A stretch of DNA of 44,210 nucleotides, taken from the NCBI GenBank assembly GCA_022823185.1, contig JAJDXQ010000007.1, positions 1 to 44,210 on the forward strand, given 5' to 3'. This document shows, in pieces, positions 33,421 through 41,180 of the stretch; position 1 is the first letter of the stretch, and each line of letters opens with the position of its first letter. The position numbers and the translations under genes were made by a program. The DNA is from Caldilineaceae bacterium. GTDB taxonomy: Bacteria > Chloroflexota > Anaerolineae > Caldilineales > Caldilineaceae. The notes beneath the pieces were generated by a model. It was not told where the DNA came from. It did no database searches and worked only from the letters and a program-made list of their open reading frames with translations.

Positions 33421-33735
33421 ACGAACAGCCTTCACTTCGAGCTGCACGCCCTCATGCTCCTGAATACAGCGGATGACCTCGAACAGATTGCGGGCATGGG
33501 GATTGCCGGACGGTCCGAACATGCGCATCAGACTCTTGGGCGACTTGTTGGTGAGGGCGCCCAGTTCCTCGAACCCGATGGTGGCGTTGATGTAATCACG
33601 CAGCACGGTCTTGCCCGTATCCACGTCTCCTGCAAGCAGGCACTCGACGCCTTCCTTCAGCAACCCTTCTCGAAATGCCGGGTCGCGTTCGGCGCGGCGT
33701 TGCACGGTCTCTTTGAAGTCAAGGGTCAGCGGCAT
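33418..33735 (-). CDS. HigA/COG3636-type antitoxin
   Basis: 105 residues. Addiction-module antidote protein pairing with HigB/RelE-type toxins; it represses its own operon and neutralises the toxin. Visible: 'TVLRDYINATIGFEELGALT' and 'PKSLMRMFGPSGNPHARNLF', which form the helix-turn-helix region of this family, and a C-terminal 'VIRCIQEHEGVQLEVK'. The start codon lies 3 nt after the toxin stop, with AAGGAGG just inside the toxin end, so translation is coupled to the toxin gene. It appears intact though its toxin is broken. Confidence 0.9.
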   Translation of the reverse strand: MPLTLDFKETVQRRAERDPAFREGLLKEGVECLLAGDVDTGKTVLRDYINATIGFEELGALTNKSPKSLMRMFGPSGNPHARNLFEVIRCIQEHEGVQLEVKAVR

Positions 33736-33738
33736 CTT

Positions 33739-34069
33739 TCACACCTCCTTCTGCTTGCGACGCTTGTACTCCTGCCAGAGTTCACGAGCGCCTTCAATGT
33801 CCCTCTGCTGGCGGGCTTTTGTGCCGCCACCGATCAGGAAGATCAATCTGTCCCCATCTCTGCCGAAATAGACTCTGTAGCCTGGAACCGACGTTGATGC
33901 GACATTCCAACACTCCGCTGCCAACGCCTCTGACGTTGGACAGGTTGCCTGCCTCCATGCGGGCGAGGGATGTCCTCACTCTGGCCGCTGTCCCGGCGTC
34001 AAGACCGTCGAACCAACGACCGAATGGACTGCGCCCTCGGCTGTCTACGTATTCTCTGATCTCGATCAT
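33739..34069 (-). pseudogene. HigB/RelE-family toxin with a one-base frameshift
   Basis: The first frame encodes 'MIEIREYVDSRGRSPFGRWF' and continues through [26 protein letters not shown] in pieces; the second frame resumes with [20 protein letters not shown], then [20 protein letters not shown]. The natural join is INVG-PGYRVYF, which needs removal of one base from the AA pair at 33886-33887. The total length of 331 nt is one more than a multiple of three, as expected for a single insertion. Without it the toxin would be 109 residues, the normal length of the family. Either the toxin is dead or the assembly has an error. Confidence 0.85.
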
Positions 34070-34075
34070 GTCGAT

Positions 34076-34104
34076 ATGGTAACGCTATCGTTACCATTAT
34101 GCAA
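34076..34104 (-). promoter_or_regulatory. Autoregulated promoter/operator of the toxin-antitoxin pair
   Basis: On the minus strand TTGCAT (34099-34104) and TACCAT (34076-34081) are 17 bp apart. A perfect inverted repeat ATGGTAACG/CGTTACCAT (34076-34097, 4-nt loop) fills the spacer and -10. The toxin ATG begins only 7 bp after the -10, with no Shine-Dalgarno, so the mRNA would be leaderless. This layout fits antitoxin autoregulation. Confidence 0.68.
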
Positions 34105-34274
34105 GATTTCGCCTAGACAGGGCGCGGTTCAAAAGGGGGGCGAGTTTTCGGCTACTTCTGGGAAGTTGGACTGAAACCTGCAGCCCGAACTGCAGTGGTC
34201 GATGGTCAGTGGGTGGCGGGGCGCGTTCGTGCCGCGGGTCGGGCATAAGGGGGATTGATGGGGAGGGCGCCGGC

Positions 34275-34392
34275 GAACGGCGGGGAACTTCGGGGGACAT
34301 CATCTATCCGCGAAGGGTCCCGAAGAATAACGATTTGTGTTTGACGGCGTGTATTGGGGAGGGAGGGCACGCGCCGCGGGGCGAGCATGTGG
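34275..34392 (+). repeat. Dispersed intergenic repeat, copy A
   Basis: Shares blocks in the same order with 43169-43301: an identical 14-mer GAACGGCGGGGAAC, a middle block with CGAAGG and CGAAGAA...ACGA...TTGTG, and a 20-nt end block (GCCGYGGGGCGRGCATGTGG). It lies in the gap 34105-34525, which holds no gene that I can support. Confidence 0.6.
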
Positions 34393-34428
34393 TGGATCGA
34401 CGGGGAGGGCGTCGAGCGTAAGCGAACG

Positions 34429-34460
34429 GTCCGGAAACGTTCCGGAAACTGGCCGGAAGG
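34429..34460. promoter_or_regulatory. Three CCGGAA repeats spaced 10-11 bp, with an inverted repeat
   Basis: CCGGAA recurs at 34431, 34442 and 34453, phased by one helical turn, and 34431-34445 is also a perfect inverted repeat (CCGGAA-ACG-TTCCGG). It lies 66-97 bp before the BNR-type gene. A helix-phased array suggests a regulator-binding site; no promoter is clear. Confidence 0.42.
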
Positions 34461-34525
34461 ATGCTGGCGACGGAGGTAAACTCAAGGCACTGAAAGATTG
34501 AGGGTTTGCTTCAGGAGGTTCAGCC

Positions 34526-35746
34526 ATGACTTTCCGAATCGTTTTGACAGGAATGACCTTGTTGTTGCTGACACTGGTCGCGTCGGTGGGCGCCGCGGCG
34601 GGGTCGGAGTCCAGGGGGAGGTCGGTTGCGGGATTGGAGGACATCCGCGCCTATGCGGCGGCGACGCGGGAGGGTGAACGCAGCTTTGCGGTGGATGGCG
34701 GGCGACTTCATGTCGGCGTGGAAGGGCGTTGGGAGCGGCTTGCGACACCGGGCGGTGTGATCGTCAATGCGGTTGCGGTGGACCGGCTGGCGCCGGAGAA
34801 CGTGTATATCGGTGCGGCCAACAGGCTGAGTGTCTACGTTTCTCGCGATGGCGGCGAGAGCTGGAGGGAGACCCGGCTTGGTTCGGACACGGTAGGCGGC
34901 GTTACCGCGGTGGCAGTTGACGGGTTCAATCGCCTGCTGTATGTGGGGACGGACAGAGACGGGGTCTATCGTCTGCGGGATACAGGAGGACAGAGGGAAC
35001 GGGCGCTGGTTGCCAGCGGGCATCTGCTCCTGGAGGAGCCGGTGCAGGAGATTGCGGTTGACAGCACAGGGGCTGGGATGGCCTTTGTCCGGACGCTGGG
35101 GACGTTGTACCGCGCTGAGGCGTATGGTCTGCGGTGGCTGGAGGTTGGGGGACTGCCGGGCGGGCCGACGGCCTTGGCGGTCGCGGACACTTCGCCGCCG
35201 CGGGTCTATGTGGGCACGGCCGGCGGGGGCGCGCTCATGAGCGAGGACGGACTGGCGTGGCGGCCGGTCAATCGTGGGCTGGGCAACGGGGATGGCGGCT
35301 TCCTTGTGATCAGCGACTTGGCGGTGGACCCGGCTCAGCCGGACGTTTTGTACGCTGCGGCGGATGCGCCGGTCGCGGGGGAACAGGGAACGGTGTCATC
35401 AGAGGTGGCGATGAGCATGGACGGGGGCAGGCACTGGGAGCGCCTGGCGGAGTTGGATGGGGCCCAGGTTGCCGAGCTGCTGCCGGTAACCGGCCGGACA
35501 GGGAGGGTGTATGCACTTACGACGGCCAGCCGAACTGCGCTGGCTGTAGAAGAGGAGCCGGCGCGGGAGACGCCAGAAGCGGCGAGCGTTCGGGCAACCG
35601 GACCGGGAAGAGATGGTCTGCTTGCCTGGATTCTGGCGGGTAACGCCAGCGCGGCGCTCATCTTTCTGCTCCGGGGGGAGGCAAGGCGCGGGGACCAGCG
35701 TAGGGCCGGTTCCGCTCTTGGCGTGCGCACGGCCCAGGCGGCCTGA
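34526..35746 (+). CDS. Secreted or membrane-anchored BNR/Asp-box beta-propeller-like protein
   Basis: 406 residues. An N-terminal signal peptide (about 1-26, LLLLTLVASVGAAAG) precedes repeats of VYIG/VYVG strands with Asp-box motifs SRDGGESW (106-113) and 'SMDGGRHWERL' (about 310), which mark BNR/Ycf48-like propellers. A hydrophobic segment near 365-383 (LLAWILAGNASAALIFLL) is a likely C-terminal anchor. No catalytic residues are recognisable and no function should be assumed. AGGAGG lies 8 nt before the ATG. It stands alone between the toxin-antitoxin scar and a convergent gene. Confidence 0.82.
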   Translation: MTFRIVLTGMTLLLLTLVASVGAAAGSESRGRSVAGLEDIRAYAAATREGERSFAVDGGRLHVGVEGRWERLATPGGVIVNAVAVDRLAPENVYIGAANRLSVYVSRDGGESWRETRLGSDTVGGVTAVAVDGFNRLLYVGTDRDGVYRLRDTGGQRERALVASGHLLLEEPVQEIAVDSTGAGMAFVRTLGTLYRAEAYGLRWLEVGGLPGGPTALAVADTSPPRVYVGTAGGGALMSEDGLAWRPVNRGLGNGDGGFLVISDLAVDPAQPDVLYAAADAPVAGEQGTVSSEVAMSMDGGRHWERLAELDGAQVAELLPVTGRTGRVYALTTASRTALAVEEEPARETPEAASVRATGPGRDGLLAWILAGNASAALIFLLRGEARRGDQRRAGSALGVRTAQAA

Positions 35747-35760
35747 CGGCGGGGGCTCGT

Positions 35761-35828
35761 TTCGTTTCCGGACCGGCGGCGAAGTCCCTTGCAGAGGGGA
35801 AACGAAGGCGCCCGCTCCCCCGCGGGCG
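35761..35828. terminator. Hairpins between convergent genes
   Basis: A 9-bp stem (35761-35769 with 35798-35806) and a 7-bp GC stem (35809-35815 with 35822-35828, 6-nt loop) lie between the ends of convergent genes. Neither is followed by a T-run, so a terminator role is inferred from position. Confidence 0.4.
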
Positions 35829-35909
35829 TCTTCGCGGGCGGGGCGCGTGTTGATGGCGCGTGCCGAACCTGTTGTCTGGCAGGAGAGCCGGCGGGATTTG
35901 GAGGAGGAC

Positions 35910-36671
35910 TTACCGGAGCTGGGGAAATGCGGACGCGATGGCGAGACCGGCAAAGAGGAGAAGCATCAGAAAGGCTCGGCCCCCCGCCACGAGAAAGATA
36001 AAGGCCCAAGGCGCCACGCCGAGAATGATACCGGCGAGGGCCCAGTGGGGCAGATTGCGGCCGCGGCGGTTGCCCACTGCGCGGCGAATGATGCGGGCCA
36101 CGAGGGTTCCGGCGCCGGAGCCGATGATGAATGCGATGAAGAATCCGAAGAAGCCGATACTGCCGAGCAGAGAGCCGACGATGGGGGCAACGACCACGGT
36201 CAGGGCAAAGCCAACGGCGAGGGCGACGATGTTGTCGCGGCCAAGGGCATTGAAGTAGATGTTCTGCTGCTCGCGAACGCACTGGTTGCAGCGGTAGCCG
36301 ACGGGGGTGCGCACGGCGCAGGCGATACAGATGGGTTTGCCGCATTTGTTGCAGCGCAGGAGCGTTTCCCGGTCGGGGTGGTTGGCGCAGGTCAGGCTTT
36401 CGGGTTCGCCGTCGTGTCCGACGACGATGGGGGCGGGTTTGCCGTCATAGATGGCGCGGCGGGCGGGGTCGCCGAGGATTTCGTAAGCTTTTTCGATTTC
36501 GGCCAGCTTCTGGGCTGCGTAGGCGCGGTCTGCGGCGGATTCCAGCGTTTCGGGCTGGTAGAGCAGTTGCAGACGTCTGAACTGCTGCGCGATCTCTTCC
36601 TGGTCGGCATTTTCGTTCAGGTCGAGCGCTCGATAGAGCTCCTTATCGGATTGGCGGTTGTGGTCTGTCAT
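35910..36671 (-). CDS. Membrane protein with degenerate J-domain and B-box-like zinc finger
   Basis: 253 residues. Residues 10-77 read like a J-domain: 'ELYRALDLNENADQEEIAQQ', then 'QKLAEIEKAYEILGDPARRA' and 'IYD'. The HPD motif needed to stimulate Hsp70 is replaced by QPE (39-41), so it is probably not a working DnaJ partner. A cysteine/histidine cluster follows (C95, H98, C107, C110, C115, C118, C128, C131), in a B-box-like double zinc pattern. The C-terminal half has three to four membrane segments. It is followed by nothing on its strand and preceded by nadK 66 bp upstream. Function unknown. Confidence 0.8.
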   Translation of the reverse strand: MTDHNRQSDKELYRALDLNENADQEEIAQQFRRLQLLYQPETLESAADRAYAAQKLAEIEKAYEILGDPARRAIYDGKPAPIVVGHDGEPESLTCANHPDRETLLRCNKCGKPICIACAVRTPVGYRCNQCVREQQNIYFNALGRDNIVALAVGFALTVVVAPIVGSLLGSIGFFGFFIAFIIGSGAGTLVARIIRRAVGNRRGRNLPHWALAGIILGVAPWAFIFLVAGGRAFLMLLLFAGLAIASAFPQLR

Positions 36672-36737
36672 TTGACATCGCTTCTTTCTAAGTCACAGGC
36701 GGCCTGGCAGGGGGCAGGGCGATCAGCGTCACGCGGC

Positions 36738-37604
36738 CTATTTGAGTTTGTCCATGAGCGTCTGGTAGAAGTAGCTGCGTGGACGAAGACGGACGAATCG
36801 GGCCCGATAGGGGCTGGTGTCGACGATGATTTCATCGGAGTCGTCCACTTCGACTTCGAATTGGCCGTCCACGGTGAGCATGGCGGAGTGGTCGCTGTAG
36901 ACGCGCAGGCGCACTTCGGAGCCTTCGGAGAGGACGACGGCCCTGTCCATGCTCATGTGCGGGGCGACGGGGATGACGAGGATGTTGCGCAGATCCGGGG
37001 GCAGGATGGGCCCCCCGGCGGCGAGGGCGTAGGCGGTGCTGCCGGTTGCGGTGCTGACGATGAGGCCGTCGCAGGTGTAGGTTGTCAGGTAGCCGCCGTC
37101 GAGGTTGGCGCTGACGCGGACGATACGGGCGAGGCTGCCGCGGCTGAGGACAACATCGTTGAGGGCGTCGAATGTGCAGCGAACGACGGGAGCGCCGCCG
37201 GGGGCGGAGGCCTTTTCTACGAGCGCGCGCACCATCAGCCTCTCCTCGATCCAGTAGCCGCCATCGAGCAGTTTTTGCAACGGGGACCGCCAGTCCTGGG
37301 GGAAGATTTCGGCGAGAAAGCCGAGCCTTCCCATTTTTACGCCTAACATGGGTACGTTGAAGGCGGCTCCGAGTCGCGCGGCGCGCAGCATGGTTCCGTC
37401 GCCGCCGAGGGTGATCAGCAGGTCGACATCGGGGAGTTTGTCTTTGATTCCTTCGGAATCCCAGGCGGAGCTGCGCCAGGTTTCATTTACGCCGGCGCTA
37501 TGCAGGAACTGTTCCATGCGCTCCGCCAAGTCGAGCGAATCCGGTTTACGCGGGTGGTGAAGAATGCCGATGCGTTGGAAGGCGTATCTTGCTACGTCAG
37601 TCAT
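36738..37604 (-). CDS. nadK: NAD kinase
   Basis: 288 residues. Phosphorylates NAD to NADP. The GGDGT motif is at 67-71 ('LLITLGGDGTMLRAAR'), followed by 'GRLGFLAEI', 'LNDVVLSRG' and 'DGLIVSTATGSTAYALAAGG', all typical of NadK. I chose the ATG at 37602-37604 to fit family length; the open frame to 37661 lacks support, and the Shine-Dalgarno is weak. It precedes the J-like membrane protein on the same strand and is divergent from the metallophosphoesterase. Confidence 0.96.
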   Translation of the reverse strand: MTDVARYAFQRIGILHHPRKPDSLDLAERMEQFLHSAGVNETWRSSAWDSEGIKDKLPDVDLLITLGGDGTMLRAARLGAAFNVPMLGVKMGRLGFLAEIFPQDWRSPLQKLLDGGYWIEERLMVRALVEKASAPGGAPVVRCTFDALNDVVLSRGSLARIVRVSANLDGGYLTTYTCDGLIVSTATGSTAYALAAGGPILPPDLRNILVIPVAPHMSMDRAVVLSEGSEVRLRVYSDHSAMLTVDGQFEVEVDDSDEIIVDTSPYRARFVRLRPRSYFYQTLMDKLK

Positions 37605-37688
37605 AGTTGGAGCGCTTTGTAAGCGGAGCGGCGCAGGCGCCGCGGTTGGGTTTATGCACACGTATATTCAGTTAAACCATGTAACCGT

Positions 37689-37717
37689 TTGAGGTCAAAT
37701 CAGGCCTGTGTTAAGAT
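37689..37717 (+). promoter_or_regulatory. Leaderless promoter of the metallophosphoesterase gene
   Basis: TTGAGG (37689-37694) is 17 bp before TAAGAT (37712-37717), and the ATG begins 7 bp later. Transcription would start at or next to the ATG, and no Shine-Dalgarno is present. Confidence 0.62.
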
Positions 37718-37723
37718 GGCCGA

Positions 37724-38518
37724 ATGCGCGTACTGATTATTTCTGACATTCACGCAAATTTTGTCGCATTGGAAACGGTCATGGCCGATGCCGCGGACCG
37801 GTTCGACGTGATCTGGTGTTTGGGCGATGTGGTTGGCTACGGTCCGGCGCCGAATGAGTGCGTTGATTTTGTTCAATCTGAAGCGGACCTGTGTGTTGTG
37901 GGCAACCATGATTGGGCGGTATTGGCGCATCCTGACCTGGATATTGAGCATTTCAACCCTTGGGCGCGCGCGGCTGTTGAATGGACGCGGGGCCAGATCA
38001 ACGAGAAGAGTCGTGCCTTTCTCGACAGTTTACCTGCGAAGCCACTGGAACCGGAAGGCGCGGACAGCATCATCATCACGCACGCCAGCCCGCGCGAACC
38101 GGTATCGGAATACGTTCAGTCGCCAGAGATTGCCCTGGAGAACTTTGCCCATTTTGAGACCAAGATGTGTTTGGTTGGTCACACTCACAAGCCGGCGATT
38201 TACCGCTGGCAGTTGCGGCACATATTTTCGAGGCGGGGAAGTCGGAACGGCATTCCGGTGACGGTCGACTATCTGAGGCCCTATGAAGGGCAGCGAGTGC
38301 GGCTGGAATTGACGGACCTTGAGCGCTTGATCCTCAATCCGGGCAGTGTTGGGCAGCCGCGGGACAATGATCCGAGGGCGGCGTATGCGCTGCTGGACCT
38401 GGAGGAGTTGACCTGGGAACAGCGGCGGGTGGCGTATCCGATCGATCTGACGCAGAGCCAGATGCGGGTGGCGAAGCTGCCGCGCAGGTTGATCGACCGT
38501 CTGACCTATGGAAGTTAA
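37724..38518 (+). CDS. Calcineurin-like metallophosphoesterase
   Basis: 264 residues. Di-metal phosphoesterase; the cellular substrate is not predictable. Metal motifs are all present: DIH (8-10), GDVVGYGP (34-41), GNHD (60-63), H120 in ITHASP, and GHTH (152-155), then 'ILNPGSVGQPRD'. The layout matches the YfcE/MJ0936-like or diadenosine tetraphosphatase-like group. It is intact and monocistronic, with a promoter ending 7 bp before the ATG. Confidence 0.93.
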   Translation: MRVLIISDIHANFVALETVMADAADRFDVIWCLGDVVGYGPAPNECVDFVQSEADLCVVGNHDWAVLAHPDLDIEHFNPWARAAVEWTRGQINEKSRAFLDSLPAKPLEPEGADSIIITHASPREPVSEYVQSPEIALENFAHFETKMCLVGHTHKPAIYRWQLRHIFSRRGSRNGIPVTVDYLRPYEGQRVRLELTDLERLILNPGSVGQPRDNDPRAAYALLDLEELTWEQRRVAYPIDLTQSQMRVAKLPRRLIDRLTYGS

Positions 38519-38623
38519 GGATCATCAGGAGGTCATTTGAGCGCGGGGGATCGTCCAGCGCGCATCCCTACTCTTCGCATTTACTCTTCCCACCTTTCCC
38601 ACCATCCTCTCCAACGAAACTCC

Positions 38624-41167
38624 TTACAGATTGCCCTCAGGGTTAAAGTCCTGATTTCTGGCTTTTCCCGTTTCGAGCCGATTGTACATTTCGAACCAGT
38701 CGGGCAGGTCCTTGCTGCGATCCTGCGCCTTTCGGCGTTCGTCGGCACGCCGCCACGCGATCATTCGCCTGGTGATTTCCTCTTTGACATGTCTTGGATT
38801 GGGGACGTGGTCGAAGGTGAAGGCGCCTTCGCCGGCAGCGGTTTGAACTGTGATGTTGCCGAAATTGAGCATCACCTTGAGCGGAGAGTTCATTTCCAGC
38901 CGGATGTCCTGAATGTCACTCAGTTGGGCCTCGCGGCGCTGTTCACTGAGGAAGAGCGGCAGTTTCTCGATATCGATAATTCTGTCTTCGGTTACTGTAT
39001 ACGTGTCATTCCACCAGTCGGAAACGGCCCAGAGAATCCAGCCGAGCGTGGCCAGGGTGACGAGGCCGCCAGAGATCAGGAGGGTCTGGGCATCGAGGCT
39101 GGACTGGATTCCCTGCAGGAAGGGCACGGTAGAGAAACCGCCGGCCAGGAACAGGATTTCGAGTAGAAACAGCAGGCTGGGCAGAGCGACGTGCGCGAAG
39201 AGTATCCACCAGTGTTTATGCCAGACGATTCGGTCGTTCGATTCCCTTTCGAGTGACCTGTTGACTGTTACTTTTCGGCGCAGCCGATGCCAGAAGGGAA
39301 ACCCAGAGGTTGTTTCTTCAGGGACAAGGGGGGCTGCGTCGGCAAGCACTCTGTCAGGCAGGTCCACGGACAGGCCGAGTCGATTTTCGAGGGCGTTTTG
39401 AATGTCGAGTTTGTTCTCGGCGCTTGAGCGCTGCTGACAGAGGCTGCGATGGTGGAAGATGGCGGTTCGGAGGCTGTCGGGGTGGGCGACGAAGTCGAAG
39501 TCGATGGAGCCGGTTGTGCCGGCGGTATAGACGGAAAGGGTTCCGTAATTGAACAGGTTGCCCCAGAAGGTGGTGGCCACATCGACGCGCTGGATCTGTT
39601 CCAGCAGGGCTTCCTGTCTTTGTTCGCTGAAGAAGACTGTTTTTTCCTGCTGAATGACGCGCCGGTTGGTGACGATAAAGTAGTCGTTGAGGTAGTTGAG
39701 GACGCCCCAGATAAGCGACAGGATCAGGAGCAGGGCGCTCAAGCCAAGGCCGACCCATATAGAGATGCCGAGCGCGGCGAGCAGCCAGACAAGACCGGCG
39801 CTTGCGAACAGGACAACGATGGTCGCCCTGGCCTGACTCAGCATTGCCAGCCAGTGGCGAAGCTGCAGCTTGACGAGCAGTTCGTCTTTGCGCAGCCACG
39901 GGTAGTCCTGGCGTTGTTCGTGATCGGCGTCGTCAGGCTGGGAGGGAAGGCGGACGACGATTTTGTCCACGATTTCGGGGCCACAGATTTGGCCGAAGCG
40001 TTGGAAGTCATTGCGATGGAGGCGGAGCCAGAGGCTGCCGGGTTCGGATTCGACGGTCAGCTCGACGGGCGTTGGGGCGAGGAGCGCGGCGTCGTTGAAG
40101 GTTACCGTTCCGCGCACCGGGGCGCGCGGCAGGGCGCGGTTTTCTTCGTCGAGCGCGCTCAGGACGGCGCGGTGATTTTCGAGCAGAATCCACATGCTGT
40201 CGGCGCTGTCCCCTTGCTGCATGATGGGATGGTATTGGGGGATGCGGTGGAAGCTGCAGAAGCCTGCGAGCTGGATCTGTTCGTGGGGAGTGAGCCCAGC
40301 GAAGATGGATATGGCGCTGATGGTTTTGGCGGGCAGCGTTTGGATTTCGGGGTCTATGGCCTGGGGGAAGCGGCGGCCAATCTGGCGAACTGTTTTCCAG
40401 GGCAGCTCGAACACAGTGGTTTTGGTTTTGGCCTCGGCCCAATGGCCGTACTTGTCGGGGGGCCGGTGATTTGTCACGCCGACGCTGCCGGGAAAGCCGA
40501 AGGCGCCGCCGTTGCCCAAGAGTAGGCGGTTGTCGGTTGTGCGGGGGTGATAGAGCTCGATCTGGCCCTGGGCGATGAGGAAGAGCGTATCCGGGGCCTG
40601 GTTTTGTGTATAGAGAACGGCGCCTGCTTCCACCGTCTGGGTGCGGATCTCGTCGGCCAGGAAGCCGAGGATGACCATATCCACATCGGCCAGCAGGGGC
40701 ATGGTTCGCAGGCGGTTGACGGTGGCCTGGTAGGCTGCCTGCTGGTTGGCGGCGGGGAAGCGGTAGAGGATTCGTTCCAGGGTGGAGCGATCGACACAGA
40801 GCGCGGAGACTGCGTTTTCGGCGGTGGCGGAACTGATGTAGTTGAGGCTGAAGGTCAGTTCGTATCGTCCGATGACATCGCCGGGGGAGGCGATGCGTTC
40901 GAGCGTATCGTCGAGGCCGGCAGCGTTCCTGTCGCGCCGGGTGACGCGGACGTTGCCGCTCAGGATGAAGAAGAGGAACTCGGCGACGTCATCCTGCCTG
41001 GCAAGGTCTTCGCCTGGGGGAAATTCGACGACGAGGGCATTGGATTGGAGCTGGTCGGCGACCTCGTCGAGCGGCAAGCCCTTCAGATAGAGGAGGGATT
41101 GCAGCAGAGCCAGGGTGGGAGGGACGCCAACAAAGCGGGCGAGGCCGGCCCGGTTGCCGGGGGTCAT
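38624..41167 (-). CDS. Large membrane protein with three cNMP-fold domains and two bacterial PH (bPH2) domains
   Basis: 847 residues. Three cyclic-nucleotide-binding-like beta-barrels follow one another (about 26-138, 155-268 and 285-395), visible as 'LARQDDVAEFLFFILSGNVR', 'LYTQNQAPDTLFLIAQGQIE' and 'IMQQGDSADSMWILLENHRA'. The phosphate-binding GE...RxA cassette is not clear in any of them. Two membrane hairpins (about 448-490 and 680-735) are each followed by a YdbS-like PH domain ('DYFIVTNRRVIQQEKTVFFS' and 'DTYTVTEDRIIDIEKLPLFL'). It starts 13 bp after uvrC and is probably co-transcribed. Function unknown; a membrane sensor is plausible. Confidence 0.85.
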   Translation of the reverse strand: MTPGNRAGLARFVGVPPTLALLQSLLYLKGLPLDEVADQLQSNALVVEFPPGEDLARQDDVAEFLFFILSGNVRVTRRDRNAAGLDDTLERIASPGDVIGRYELTFSLNYISSATAENAVSALCVDRSTLERILYRFPAANQQAAYQATVNRLRTMPLLADVDMVILGFLADEIRTQTVEAGAVLYTQNQAPDTLFLIAQGQIELYHPRTTDNRLLLGNGGAFGFPGSVGVTNHRPPDKYGHWAEAKTKTTVFELPWKTVRQIGRRFPQAIDPEIQTLPAKTISAISIFAGLTPHEQIQLAGFCSFHRIPQYHPIMQQGDSADSMWILLENHRAVLSALDEENRALPRAPVRGTVTFNDAALLAPTPVELTVESEPGSLWLRLHRNDFQRFGQICGPEIVDKIVVRLPSQPDDADHEQRQDYPWLRKDELLVKLQLRHWLAMLSQARATIVVLFASAGLVWLLAALGISIWVGLGLSALLLILSLIWGVLNYLNDYFIVTNRRVIQQEKTVFFSEQRQEALLEQIQRVDVATTFWGNLFNYGTLSVYTAGTTGSIDFDFVAHPDSLRTAIFHHRSLCQQRSSAENKLDIQNALENRLGLSVDLPDRVLADAAPLVPEETTSGFPFWHRLRRKVTVNRSLERESNDRIVWHKHWWILFAHVALPSLLFLLEILFLAGGFSTVPFLQGIQSSLDAQTLLISGGLVTLATLGWILWAVSDWWNDTYTVTEDRIIDIEKLPLFLSEQRREAQLSDIQDIRLEMNSPLKVMLNFGNITVQTAAGEGAFTFDHVPNPRHVKEEITRRMIAWRRADERRKAQDRSKDLPDWFEMYNRLETGKARNQDFNPEGNL

Positions 41168-41180
41168 GGCGCGTACTCCT

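Noticed and set aside
35613..37346. 577-codon plus-strand open frame across the J-like protein and nadK
   Set aside because: Spans two well-supported minus-strand genes and a gap, with no motif of its own.
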